This document shows, one piece after another, positions 1 through 7,116 of a DNA stretch of 34,703 nucleotides (within the stretch, counting starts at the first letter, position 1; each line of letters starts with the position of its first letter). Origin of the DNA: CAZHZT01 sp964537285 (GTDB lineage Bacteria; Bacteroidota; Bacteroidia; Chitinophagales; Saprospiraceae); the NCBI GenBank assembly GCA_964537285.1, contig CAZHZT010000057.1:1-34703 (forward strand), written 5' to 3'. The position numbers and the translations under genes were made by a program. Under the pieces are notes generated by a model. That model was not told where the DNA came from. It ran no database searches and saw nothing but the letters and a program-made list of their open reading frames with translations.

Positions 1-90
1 TTTTTAACGGCTGCCAGCCTGTCAAAAAGCTAAATTGAATAAGGCCGATCCTAAACATTGATTTACAGCACCTATTTTAATCATCATGAC

Positions 91-128
91 AACATGAAGT
101 TCCTTAAAGTTAAGGAATGACTCATGTT
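91..128. repeat. Imperfect hairpin in the leader region
   Basis: Arms at 91-107 and 110-128 are complementary apart from a two-base bulge (AACATGA...TTCCTTAA against TTAAGGAA...TCATGTT). It may be the 3' hairpin of a gene outside the window. I see no coding region in 1-225. Confidence 0.5.
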
Positions 129-189
129 ATTTCATTTAAAAAACCATTCCCCTTGCATCTGATCGCATTTATCCGTAAATTTGCATTCG

Positions 190-210
190 CTTCTAATAAA
201 AGATTAGAAG
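190..210. repeat. Small hairpin just upstream of the tRNA
   Basis: CTTCTAAT (190-197) pairs with ATTAGAAG (203-210) around a 5-base loop, ending 15 bases before the tRNA. Its function is unknown. It could be part of the tRNA leader. Confidence 0.4.
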
Positions 211-225
211 TTCGCTTTAATTTTT

Positions 226-299
226 GGGCCTATAGCTCAGTTGGTTAGAGCACCTGACTCATAATCAGGTGGTCCCAGGTTCGAGCCCTGGTGGGCCCA
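226..299 (+). tRNA. tRNA with CAT anticodon (Ile2 or elongator Met)
   Basis: A complete cloverleaf of 74 bases. The acceptor stem is GGGCCTA with TGGGCCC, followed by discriminator A299. The D arm carries AGCTCAGTTGGTTAGAGC, the anticodon stem is CCTGA/TCAGG with loop CTCATAA, and the T arm is CCAGG-TTCGAGC-CCTGG. CCA is not encoded. The CAT anticodon leaves elongator Met and lysidine-modified Ile2 open. Pairs C4-G69 and C5-G68 are those reported to be read by TilS in E. coli tRNA-Ile2, which leans toward Ile2. An initiator tRNA is unlikely because the anticodon stem lacks the three G-C pairs. Confidence 0.95.
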
Positions 300-307
300 C
301 ATTTTTC

Positions 308-342
308 AAAAAGGGGAGTCGGTTTTACCGACTCCCCTTTTT
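308..342. terminator. Bidirectional intrinsic terminator between tRNA and guaC
   Basis: A 16-bp perfect stem (308-323 with 327-342) and a 3-base loop. The GC-rich core GGGGAGTCGG is flanked by A-runs on the left and T-runs on the right, so it can end transcription from the tRNA on the plus strand and from guaC on the minus strand. Confidence 0.85.
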
Positions 343-346
343 AAAT

Positions 347-1393
347 TTATTCTCCCTTCCCAAATACTTCATTGTGCTGCTCCATCACTCGAATAAACGT
401 CGTCCTTTTTGTCAACTCCTTCAGGCGCCTGGCTCCAACATAGGTACAAGTAGATCGTAAACCACCCAAAATATCCTGTACGGTGTCTTCTACCGGGCCA
501 CGGTAGGGAATATTTACCGTTTTACCTTCCAAGGCCCGGTAATTAGCCACCCCTCCGACGTGCTTTTCCATAGCCGTTTTGGAGCTCATCCCATAAAACT
601 GACGAAACTTCTTACCTTCAATCTCCACTACATCCCCTCCACTTTCATCATGCCCTGCAAACATGCCGCCCAGCATCACAAAATCCGCTCCGCCGCCAAA
701 AGCTTTGGCTACATCTCCTGGTACTTTGCAGCCACCATCTGAAATAATCTGCCCGCCCAAGCCATGTGCCGCATCCGCACATTCGATCACTGCTGAAAGT
801 TGAGGATAGCCGACGCCCGTTTTTACACGAGTTGTACATACCGAACCTGGTCCAATGCCTACTTTCACAATGTCAGCTCCTGAAAGAAGCAACTCTTCTA
901 CCATTTCACCGGTCACTACATTGCCGGCCATAATAATTTTATCCTGATGCTGATGGCGGGTGCGTTTTACGTACTCTACAAAATGCTCCGAATAGCCGTT
1001 GGCAACATCCACACAAATGAAGCGAATTTGAGGAAATTGCTCCAGAAGTTTATCAAGTTTATCCGCATCTCCTCGGCTGGTACCGGAACTTACTGCAACA
1101 AAATTCATAACTTCTTCATCTGCCGAACGGATAAAATGCCCCCATTCTTCTATAGTATAGTGCTTGTGAATAGCGGTCATGAGCTGGTAGGAAGCTAAAG
1201 CTTTTGCCATTTCGAAAGTGCCTACTGTATCCATATTCGCCGCAATGACCGGAACGCCCTGCCATTCATTTGAAGTATGCAAAAATTTAAAGCTCCGCTC
1301 CAGAGTTACTTCTGAGCGAGACCTTAATGTAGATCGCTTAGGGCGGATCATTACATCTTTAAACCCAAGTTTTAAGCCGGTTTCTATGCGCAT
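347..1393 (-). CDS. guaC: GMP reductase
   Basis: Reduces GMP to IMP and ammonia with NADPH in purine salvage; cytosolic. At 348 residues it has the usual GuaC length and no CBS pair, which separates it from the longer IMP dehydrogenase. The sequence starts MRIETGLKLGFKDVMIRPKR, as GuaC proteins do. The catalytic loop GIGPGSVCTTR holds the active-site Cys, and phosphate-binding segments (ISDGGCK..GDVAKAFGGGADFVMLGG) follow. The glycine-rich FYGMSSKTAM flap region is also GuaC-like. The ATG at 1393 is the natural start. The gene stands alone and converges with the tRNA across the shared terminator at 308-342. Confidence 0.95.
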   Translation of the reverse strand: MRIETGLKLGFKDVMIRPKRSTLRSRSEVTLERSFKFLHTSNEWQGVPVIAANMDTVGTFEMAKALASYQLMTAIHKHYTIEEWGHFIRSADEEVMNFVAVSSGTSRGDADKLDKLLEQFPQIRFICVDVANGYSEHFVEYVKRTRHQHQDKIIMAGNVVTGEMVEELLLSGADIVKVGIGPGSVCTTRVKTGVGYPQLSAVIECADAAHGLGGQIISDGGCKVPGDVAKAFGGGADFVMLGGMFAGHDESGGDVVEIEGKKFRQFYGMSSKTAMEKHVGGVANYRALEGKTVNIPYRGPVEDTVQDILGGLRSTCTYVGARRLKELTKRTTFIRVMEQHNEVFGKGE

Positions 1394-1410
1394 TTAAGTA
1401 AATTTTGCAT

Positions 1411-1520
1411 AAGCTTGTTCTGTAACTACTTAGTAGAGAAGGTTATTTTGAAGAGAAGTACGAGGCCGCATACCGCTCTTCAAAATAACCTCCTTCATCA
1501 AGCGACAAAAGAACAAGCCT
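1411..1520. repeat. Palindromic repeat family E, full copy (E1)
   Basis: The outer ends GCTTGTTCT (1413-1421) and AGAACAAGC (1510-1518) are inverted repeats. Inside them a perfect 16-bp stem (1440-1455 with 1476-1491, AGGTTATTTTGAAGAG) closes a 20-base loop. A shorter relative without this core lies at 22561-22603. With A1 it fills most of the 378-base gap between guaC and the next gene; 1640-1771 shows no other feature. Confidence 0.75.
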
Positions 1521-1530
1521 AAAATTTTAC

Positions 1531-1639
1531 GTTCTTTGACAAATTGTGTGGAACTTCAAAATGATAACCCTTGAATGCCCTTGTGACTGAAAGGGTTATC
1601 ATTTTGAAGTTCCATTTTCTACAATTTATGTCAAAGAAC
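1531..1639. repeat. Palindromic repeat family A, copy A1
   Basis: 109 bases bounded by GTTCTTTGAC and GTCAAAGAAC. Long arms fold into one hairpin through GGAACTTCAAAATGATAACCC and its complement, with a loop around GAATGCCCTTGTGACTG. One arm is shorter at its base (GACAAATTGTG against GACATAAATTGT), and this asymmetry recurs in all full copies. Copies A2, A3 and A4 lie elsewhere in the window. Confidence 0.85.
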
Positions 1640-1771
1640 TAAATTTTATTGAACGCACTAAATTAACAAACAGTGTTTAAAATCATCTTCAATGAATGAG
1701 CTAAATCATGTAAATAGTCCTTCTCAAGAGATAAATTGCTACTGTCTGGAAGTAGATAAAATGCACGTGCT

Positions 1772-2278
1772 ATGTTAACGACTCTGCTAATCATTATCGG
1801 TACTTTGCTCTTTATTCTGCTTTGGTTATTGTTTGCGCCTTTCCAGCTTAAAATAGATAGCCAAAAACGAATGGTCGAGTTTCAATGGAAGACAATCGGA
1901 AAAGGAGCCCTGATCCTGTCTGATGAAGACCTCCTTTTGGAAACACGCCTTTTTTTCTGGAAGAAAGTATGGCATCCTTTGACATGGAAGTTTAAGTCCG
2001 AAAAAAAGAAAAAAAAGCCTAAAAAAGCTAAAGGAAAGTCTTTCCTAAAACTTAAATGGAAAAAAATCAAAAACCTGTTGCGATCCTTTAAAGTAAGGAT
2101 CTTGAAAATTGATCTGGATACCGATGATTACATCGTAAATAGCTACCTCTATCCGGTATTCTATTTTCTGAATAATCCGGCAAAACATAGAAGCATGCGC
2201 GTGAACTACGAAGGCCGTTTTTATTGCTTTATCGTTATTGAAAATAGTGGATGGAGAATTCTAAAGGCACTAATTTGA
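1772..2278 (+). CDS. Membrane-anchored DUF2953-like protein (YtfI-like)
   Basis: 168 residues. One N-terminal membrane helix (about residues 2-22, LLIIIGTLLFILLWLLFAPF) is followed by a beta-rich stretch, a very basic linker (about 80-110, Lys runs) and a short C-terminal domain. This layout resembles DUF2953 proteins such as Bacillus YtfI. The next gene encodes a GerW/YtfJ-like protein, and YtfI-YtfJ are also neighbours in Bacillus, which supports the call. No enzymatic motif is seen. The stop TGA lies within a solo family A repeat end. The family match was judged by eye from topology and neighbourhood, so it is tentative. Confidence 0.55.
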   Translation: MLTTLLIIIGTLLFILLWLLFAPFQLKIDSQKRMVEFQWKTIGKGALILSDEDLLLETRLFFWKKVWHPLTWKFKSEKKKKKPKKAKGKSFLKLKWKKIKNLLRSFKVRILKIDLDTDDYIVNSYLYPVFYFLNNPAKHRSMRVNYEGRFYCFIVIENSGWRILKALI

Positions 2279-2303
2279 AGTTCCTCATTATTTGTCAAAG
2301 AAC
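2274..2303. repeat. Solo half of repeat family A
   Basis: TTTGAAGTTCC...TTTGTCAAAGAAC matches the outer part of the right arm of full family A copies (compare 14722-14753). It provides the TGA stop of the preceding gene. It faces the full copy A2, which begins 12 bases later. Confidence 0.65.
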
Positions 2304-2315
2304 GTTTATTTTTTG

Positions 2316-2425
2316 GTTCTTTGACATAAATTGTGATAAAATGAAGTTTAAAAATGATACTCCCTTCAGCCACCAGGGCATTCAGGTTTTATCATTTTTA
2401 AACTCCACACAATTTGTCAAAGAAC
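2316..2425. repeat. Palindromic repeat family A, copy A2
   Basis: 110 bases in inverse orientation to A1: the long arm GACATAAATTGTG comes first and the short arm CACAATTTGTC last. The stem here is A/T-shifted (GAAGTTTAAAAATGAT with ATCATTTTTAAACTCC), with paired changes relative to A1. The loop CAGCCACCAGGGCATTCA is conserved. It sits between two co-directional genes, 28 bases upstream of the gerW-like ATG. Confidence 0.85.
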
Positions 2426-2452
2426 GTATTTTCTAACAAAAACCATTTAGTC

Positions 2453-2812
2453 ATGAAACTCAATTTTGATGAAATGCTCGAAAAAATCACTTCTTTCCTA
2501 AAGTCTGAAGTCAATACCGAAACGGTTGTAGGAGCACCTTTCCAGCTTGGAGAATTTAGTTGTATTCCTGTAATTCGCGCAGGCATGGGCTTTGGCGGCG
2601 GCGAAGGAGAAGCAGATAAGCAAAGCATGGGTGAAGGCATTGGAGCAGGCCTGGGTATCGAACCTATTGGTTTTCTGGCAGCCAGAGGAGATAATATTTC
2701 TTTTATCAGTACAAAATCCAATAAAGGCTTATCCGCTGCTTTTGAAAAAGTGCCAGACCTAATTTCTAAGTATATGGAGATGAACGCCAAAAAAGAAGAG
2801 GAAGTAGCATAG
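2453..2812 (+). CDS. GerW/YtfJ-family protein
   Basis: 119 residues. It begins MKLNFDEMLEKITSFLKSEV, followed by the family hallmark segment TVVGAPFQLGEFSCIPVIRA and a Gly-rich loop (GMGFGGGEGEA...GEGIGAGLGIEPIGFL). It ends in a charged tail. In spore formers GerW (YtfJ) is a cortex/germination protein. This organism shows no other sign of sporulation, and homologues of unknown role are common in non-sporulating bacteria. The ATG at 2453 is chosen because an in-frame TTG further up lies inside repeat A2. The gene follows a DUF2953-like membrane protein and the two are probably functionally linked. Confidence 0.8.
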   Translation: MKLNFDEMLEKITSFLKSEVNTETVVGAPFQLGEFSCIPVIRAGMGFGGGEGEADKQSMGEGIGAGLGIEPIGFLAARGDNISFISTKSNKGLSAAFEKVPDLISKYMEMNAKKEEEVA

Positions 2813-2827
2813 GTTACAAGAAGTGGT

Positions 2828-2931
2828 TCTAGATGATTTCATTTGGTAAACGTTTTAAGAACAAAAAGCAGGCCGTTAGGCCTGCCTTAAGGACTTTACA
2901 AATTAATTTCGACCAAATGAAATCATCTAGA
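2828..2931. terminator. Nested hairpin downstream of the gerW-like gene (D1)
   Basis: Perfect 20-bp outer arms (2828-2847 and 2912-2931, TCTAGATGATTTCATTTGGT and its complement) enclose an inner stem GCAGGCC-GTTA-GGCCTGC (2868-2885). It starts 15 bases after the gerW-like stop. The inner hairpin could terminate transcription. The outer palindrome suggests a repeat element. Confidence 0.6.
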
Positions 2932-2940
2932 CTAGAGCCC

Positions 2941-3057
2941 AAGAAGTGAATGGAAGAAAAAAGGCCAGGAGGCTGTCTCATAAGAAAATTTCCTGCCAAG
3001 TGCAGCGAATTTACTTATAAGGCAGCCTTCTGGCTTTTTTTCTTCCATTCACTTCTT
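2941..3057. repeat. Long hairpin upstream of the GT9 gene (D2)
   Basis: Arms of about 37 bases (2941-2977 and 3021-3057, beginning AAGAAGTGAATGGAAG) pair with three mismatches. Pairing continues inward with more mismatches through TCATAAGAAAATTT and AATTTACTTATAA. D1 and D2 together fill the 302-base gap 2813-3114. Confidence 0.7.
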
Positions 3058-3114
3058 AAGGATGTATAATTTGTATTAATTTTAATCTTTATTAAAAAAT
3101 TTAGAAGGCTCCTT

Positions 3115-4092
3115 TTGAAGAGATATAACAAAATCCTGATAATTCAAACCGCTTTCATCGGTGATGTCATCCTAGCCACAGCACTTGTTGAAAAGCTGCA
3201 TCATTTTTACCCAAATACAAAGATCGACTTTTTGCTTCGAAAGGGTAATGAGTCTTTATTGAAGGATCACCCGATTTTGAATGAAGTACTTATTTGGGAT
3301 AAAAAGAAAAAAAAATATCCCAATTTGCTTAAGATTATCCGGACAGTTCGAAGCAATAAGTATGACGTGGTAGTAAATATCCAGCGCTTTACAGCTGCGG
3401 CTTTGGTCACTTTATTTTCAGGAGCCAAGCTAAAGCTAAGCTTTGACAAAAGCCCTTTTTCATTTGCATTTACTACCGTTCCTCATAAGTTCGGAGATGG
3501 CACGCATGAAGTCGTTCGAAACCTTTCATTAATAGAATCCATAACGAATGACGAATTCGTAAAACCTAAATTATACCCCTCTAATGATGACTTTGAAGCC
3601 TTCCGTCCATCCCCCCCTTTTATCACGATCGCTCCTACATCAGTATGGTTCACCAAACAATGGCCTGCCAATAAATGGATCGAATTAATTCAAAAAACAG
3701 ATTCATTTTATTCAATTTATCTACTCGGCGCTCCCAATGACCATGAGGCATGCGAGAATATACGAAAGCAAAGTGAGCGTAAAAATGTAATCAACCTTGC
3801 CGGAAAGTTAAGCTTATTGCAATCCGCTGCGCTCATGTCAAAAGCTGCAATGAATTACGTCAATGATTCGGCCCCTTTGCACCTGGCATCTGCAATGAAT
3901 GCACCGGTAACGGCCATTTTTTGTTCTACTGTTCCTGAATTTGGTTTTACGCCGCTCTCTTCCGAAAGTAGGATACTACAATCTTCAGAGAATTTGGCCT
4001 GCCGCCCCTGTGGGATGCACGGCCACAAAGCTTGCCCTGAAGGACACTTTAAATGCACAAAAATAGAGGTAGAAGGATTAAAGGCAAAGTAG
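3115..4092 (+). CDS. Glycosyltransferase family 9 (heptosyltransferase-like)
   Basis: 325 residues. Transfers a sugar, probably a heptose-like unit, to lipopolysaccharide core or another cell-surface glycan on the cytoplasmic side. The N-terminus KILIIQTAFIGDVILAT is the GT9 acceptor-side signature. The C-terminal half has the donor-binding NDSAPLHLASAMNAPVTAIF segment. The tail CRPCGMHGHKACPEGHFKC is the Cys-rich end common in Bacteroidota GT9 proteins. The start is a TTG, chosen because it places the family motif at the N-terminus and no ATG lies nearby; AGAAGG seven bases upstream may help. It leads a rightward group with tsaE (36-base gap) and ald. The exact sugar cannot be told. Confidence 0.88.
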   Translation: MKRYNKILIIQTAFIGDVILATALVEKLHHFYPNTKIDFLLRKGNESLLKDHPILNEVLIWDKKKKKYPNLLKIIRTVRSNKYDVVVNIQRFTAAALVTLFSGAKLKLSFDKSPFSFAFTTVPHKFGDGTHEVVRNLSLIESITNDEFVKPKLYPSNDDFEAFRPSPPFITIAPTSVWFTKQWPANKWIELIQKTDSFYSIYLLGAPNDHEACENIRKQSERKNVINLAGKLSLLQSAALMSKAAMNYVNDSAPLHLASAMNAPVTAIFCSTVPEFGFTPLSSESRILQSSENLACRPCGMHGHKACPEGHFKCTKIEVEGLKAK

Positions 4093-4127
4093 AAATCGCT
4101 CAACATTCTAAACCCTAAACGAATAAA

Positions 4128-4553
4128 ATGGAGTTTATATTAAAAAGTGAAACAGAACTAAGTAATATAGCCAATTACATCTTGAAAGAACTGAAAGGCC
4201 GAAAGAAGATATTATTAACAGGCTCTCTGGGTGCAGGCAAAACCACCCTGGCACAGCACCTGTGTAAGGCAATCGGAGTAAAAGATACCGTGAACAGCCC
4301 GACCTTCTCCATTGTCAATGAGTACCCTTTTAAAAATGATAAGGGTGCAACAAAATGGGTTCACCATATAGATCTGTATAGATTGAATACGCTTCAGGAA
4401 GCACTCGACATTGGTATCGAAGAATATCTTTATGATGATGAATATTGCCTCATAGAGTGGCCTCAATTAATAGAACCACTTTGGCCTGATGATTGCGTCC
4501 AAATTAGCATAGATATAATAGAAGATTCCGTTCGAAAAATTGTAATTTTGTAA
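4128..4553 (+). CDS. tsaE: tRNA threonylcarbamoyladenosine biosynthesis ATPase TsaE
   Basis: 141 residues, normal for TsaE. It is the ATPase that works with TsaB-TsaD to make t6A37 in ANN-decoding tRNAs; cytosolic. Motifs seen: Walker A GSLGAGKTT (32-40), the SPTF segment (57-60), HIDLYRL (80-86) and the Walker-B-like CLIEWP near residue 119. The ATG at 4128 gives the standard N-terminus. It lies between the GT9 gene and alanine dehydrogenase on the same strand with short gaps, so co-transcription is likely. Confidence 0.95.
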   Translation: MEFILKSETELSNIANYILKELKGRKKILLTGSLGAGKTTLAQHLCKAIGVKDTVNSPTFSIVNEYPFKNDKGATKWVHHIDLYRLNTLQEALDIGIEEYLYDDEYCLIEWPQLIEPLWPDDCVQISIDIIEDSVRKIVIL

Positions 4554-4598
4554 GCTTTTACAAATGTACGAGCACGGAAGCGTCTAAATTTTTTGGAA

Positions 4599-5828
4599 AT
4601 GAGCGAAGATCAACATCGACCAAGTATACCAAAGGAACTTTCAGAAAGCCGATTTCAAACTCAACCTGAAACGCTTCAGGTATTGAGAAAGCCCTCTAAA
4701 CTGTATATTGGTATTCCACGTGAGATTTTTCTGCAGGAAAGCCGCGTTGCCCTGGTTCCTGCATCTGTTGCAGCCCTGGTTGCCCACGGGCACCGTATTG
4801 TTATTGAAAGTAATGCCGGGGAAAAAGCCAATTACGCTGATCACGCATTCTCAGAAGCGGGCGCAGAAGTAGTTTACAGTAAAAAAGACGTTTATAAAGC
4901 AGATGTCATTCTTAAAGTATCGCCCCCAACTCTTGAGGAAATCGATTTGATGCATCCAAATCAGGTCGTAATTTCTCCCCTTCATTTACCCCTTATCAGC
5001 AGCGAATATATTGAAAAACTCCAAAAAAAGCGGGTGATTTCTATTGCGATGGAGTACATGAAAGATGAAATTGGAAGTTTTCCCCTGGTACGGATTATGG
5101 GGGAAATGGCAGGATACAGTGCAATGCTCATTGCAACCGAACTACTAACGAATTCGAATGGCGGTAAAGGGGTGCTTCTAGGTGCCATTTCAGGTGTTCC
5201 CTCTTCAAAAGTAGTCATATTGGGGGCAGGGGTAGTCGCAGAATTTGCCGTTAGAGTTGCCATTGGTTTCGGGGCTGATATCCGCGTTTTTGATAATAAT
5301 ATTTACAAACTAATGAGGCTTCAAAGCCGTGTTGGAAGACAGTTAAACACCTCTTCCCTCAATCCTTTTCAACTGGAAAAAGAGTTGCTTTCCGCGGATG
5401 CTGTAATCGGCGCTATTCATTCCAAGACCGGCAGAACACCAGTTATTGTTAGTGAAGATGTAGTGATGAGAATGAAAGCAGGATCTGTAATAGTGGATGT
5501 TAGCATAGACCAGGGGGGATGCTTCGCAACTTCGAAAGTCACTTCTCACGATAAGCCTACATTCATAAAACACGATGTAATTCACTATTGTGTGCCCAAT
5601 ATAGCATCCCGAATTGCAAGAACGGCTTCAATAGCTGTAAGCAACATCATTACCCCAATACTTCTGAAGGCTGGCTCTATCGGCAGCGTCATTAAATTGA
5701 TACAAGACGACTACGGGCTCAGAAATGGCATTTACACCTATAAGGGTTCCTTAACCAATAAATACCTCGGAACGCGTTTCGGTATTAAATGGACAGACAT
5801 TGACTTGCTGATGACCTCCGATCGCTAG
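4599..5828 (+). CDS. ald: Alanine dehydrogenase
   Basis: 409 residues. Interconverts L-alanine and pyruvate plus ammonium with NAD. The family signature GIPREIFLQESRVALVP (38-54) is present, as are the substrate residues K106 (ILKVSPP) and H129 (PLHLP). The Rossmann motif VVILGAGVVAEFA is followed by the adenosine-binding Asp in RVFDNN. The catalytic loop DVSIDQGGC is intact. An N-terminal extension of about 35 residues precedes the usual start of the fold. ATG 4599 is preferred to the TTG two codons upstream. It lies 45 bases after tsaE. Related alanine dehydrogenase/pyridine nucleotide transhydrogenase alpha proteins share the fold, but the DQGGC loop and length favour Ald. Confidence 0.9.
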   Translation: MSEDQHRPSIPKELSESRFQTQPETLQVLRKPSKLYIGIPREIFLQESRVALVPASVAALVAHGHRIVIESNAGEKANYADHAFSEAGAEVVYSKKDVYKADVILKVSPPTLEEIDLMHPNQVVISPLHLPLISSEYIEKLQKKRVISIAMEYMKDEIGSFPLVRIMGEMAGYSAMLIATELLTNSNGGKGVLLGAISGVPSSKVVILGAGVVAEFAVRVAIGFGADIRVFDNNIYKLMRLQSRVGRQLNTSSLNPFQLEKELLSADAVIGAIHSKTGRTPVIVSEDVVMRMKAGSVIVDVSIDQGGCFATSKVTSHDKPTFIKHDVIHYCVPNIASRIARTASIAVSNIITPILLKAGSIGSVIKLIQDDYGLRNGIYTYKGSLTNKYLGTRFGIKWTDIDLLMTSDR

Positions 5829-5841
5829 TCTGTTTATGATG

Positions 5842-6225
5842 CTAGTCTCTGTCGAACCGAAGTTCATGAATCAGCGATTTCCCCGCCACATTCTGAGTGT
5901 AAATATAAACTCGGTAAGTTGCATTGGTGGTGAGCAAATTGCCTATGCAGTAGTGAGAATTATCTCCTTTGGAGGTACCTTGATGAATTTGGCTGAATGA
6001 CTTTGGCTGTGCCTGGCCAAAAAAAGTTCTGATCTTTTCAACAGCAGCCTTTTTATCCATTAAATCTTCCTCATTAGAAATCGATAACTCCACCGGATCA
6101 TTTAGGTATTGACCCAAAACAGTTGCATTTCCACTACTGATTGCTTTCGAGATCTGTTGGAAAGTTTGAGGCGCGGGATGGGCCATCCACGTGGTCATAG
6201 CAAATAAGATCAATAAGTTTTTCAT
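5842..6225 (-). CDS. DUF4783 family secreted protein
   Basis: 127 residues. The N-terminal signal peptide MKNLLILFAMTTWMAHPAP is likely cleaved, giving a small periplasmic or surface protein. The mature part begins QTFQQISKAISSGNATVLGQYLNDPVELSI, an NTF2-like fold pattern, and ends with YRVYIYTQNVAGKSLIHELRFDR. This matches DUF4783, known mainly from Bacteroidota; function unknown. ATG 6225 is chosen because it places the signal peptide at the N-terminus; the TTG five codons upstream is less likely. It converges with ald across 13 bases. Confidence 0.8.
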   Translation of the reverse strand: MKNLLILFAMTTWMAHPAPQTFQQISKAISSGNATVLGQYLNDPVELSISNEEDLMDKKAAVEKIRTFFGQAQPKSFSQIHQGTSKGDNSHYCIGNLLTTNATYRVYIYTQNVAGKSLIHELRFDRD

Positions 6226-6504
6226 AATGAGCGCATTCAATTGTTATTTCTTCTTATATATCAGTTTATACGTGAAAGTAACCAATAGTTTCTTAACAAA
6301 TTTGTTAAATGAGTGCATGGACTATTTGAGTTATTTACCGTAAACCGTTTTCTAATTAGCGCAAGTTGCGCTTCATTCATCACAACGTGGGTTAATTATC
6401 AGAATTATCTCATCCCATATATTATTTAACTCATTCTTAACGAATTTATTGGTTAAACCTTGTAACGGTTGGCATCTTTTAACGTATATAAATTACATAC
6501 AATA

Positions 6505-6646
6505 TGTGCCGATAGGAGAAAAGAAGCGGTTCGCCGTTTCGGAGTCAATAATCGGATTTTGCGGCTATACGGCCGTTTTTTTTATTGAAGCAGCTGCACA
6601 GGATAATATTCTCCGCTGCAACTGCCTCAAAAAAGCTTTTGGCACA
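6505..6646. other. Structured intergenic segment
   Basis: TGTGCC (6505-6510) and GGCACA (6641-6646) bracket an imperfect palindrome at about 6585-6630 whose core (6590-6625, GCAGCTGCACAGGATAAT and its near-complement) has 14 of 18 pairs. An open frame crosses it but shows no protein-like pattern. It may be another repeat family or a structured leader RNA. The rest of the 891-base gap (6226-7116) holds a collapsed F element, repeat A3 and the leader of the next gene. Confidence 0.35.
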
Positions 6647-6697
6647 GTTGTTGATTTTAACATATAAGTACATATCCAAACAAATAAACTAAAGCTA

Positions 6698-6724
6698 CTT
6701 AAGTAGTTCACAGAACTACTTAAA
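6698..6724. repeat. Collapsed copy of repeat family F
   Basis: TTAAGTAGTTCAC is followed directly by GAACTACTTAA with only one or two bases between. These are the terminal inverted repeats of element F1 (8876-9066) brought together with the interior missing. Confidence 0.6.
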
Positions 6725-6769
6725 AATGCCACTGCGTAAAGCTTTTGACTGGCAACTAAAAAAATATTC

Positions 6770-6879
6770 GTTCTTTGGCAAATTGTGTGGAGTTTAAAAA
6801 GGATAAAACCTGAATGCCTTGGTGGCTTAAGGGATTATCCTTTTTAAACTCCATTTTATCACAATTTATGTCAAAGAAC
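6770..6879. repeat. Palindromic repeat family A, copy A3
   Basis: 110 bases, same orientation as A1. The ends are GTTCTTTGGC and GTCAAAGAAC. The stem GGAGTTTAAAAAGGATAA pairs with TTATCCTTTTTAAACTCC, so both strands changed together relative to A1. The loop GAATGCCTTGGTGGCTT keeps the family pattern. Confidence 0.85.
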
Positions 6880-7116
6880 CAAAATGTTTAGGCCCGGCAA
6901 GTGCTTTATACAGTAAAACGTAATTATTTTAGAGTTGACCGTTTATCACCTTTTTTGAACAAAAGCTTGCACTTTTGCGTCTTAGGTCATAGCTTTGTGT
7001 GGTGAAGAACATGAATAACTATTGCTAAAAATTGAACAAATTACGCCAGAACTCGTTCTGGGGTAGTTAATATTGCGCTAAAACAAACATATCCCTTTTA
7101 AAAAACAACCGATCCC

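Noticed and set aside
2414..2452. Upstream TTG start for the GerW-like protein
   Set aside because: The extra residues are encoded by the end of repeat A2; ATG 2453 fits the family start.
6449..6667. A 72-codon plus-strand frame
   Set aside because: TTG start, no protein-like pattern, and it crosses the imperfect palindrome 6585-6630; chance frame.
6974..6997. Bacteroidota promoter TTTG...TAGCTTTG before the transglycosylase gene
   Set aside because: The spacing between the TTTG at 6974 and the TAnnTTTG box at 6990 is 12 bases, too short for the usual 19-21.
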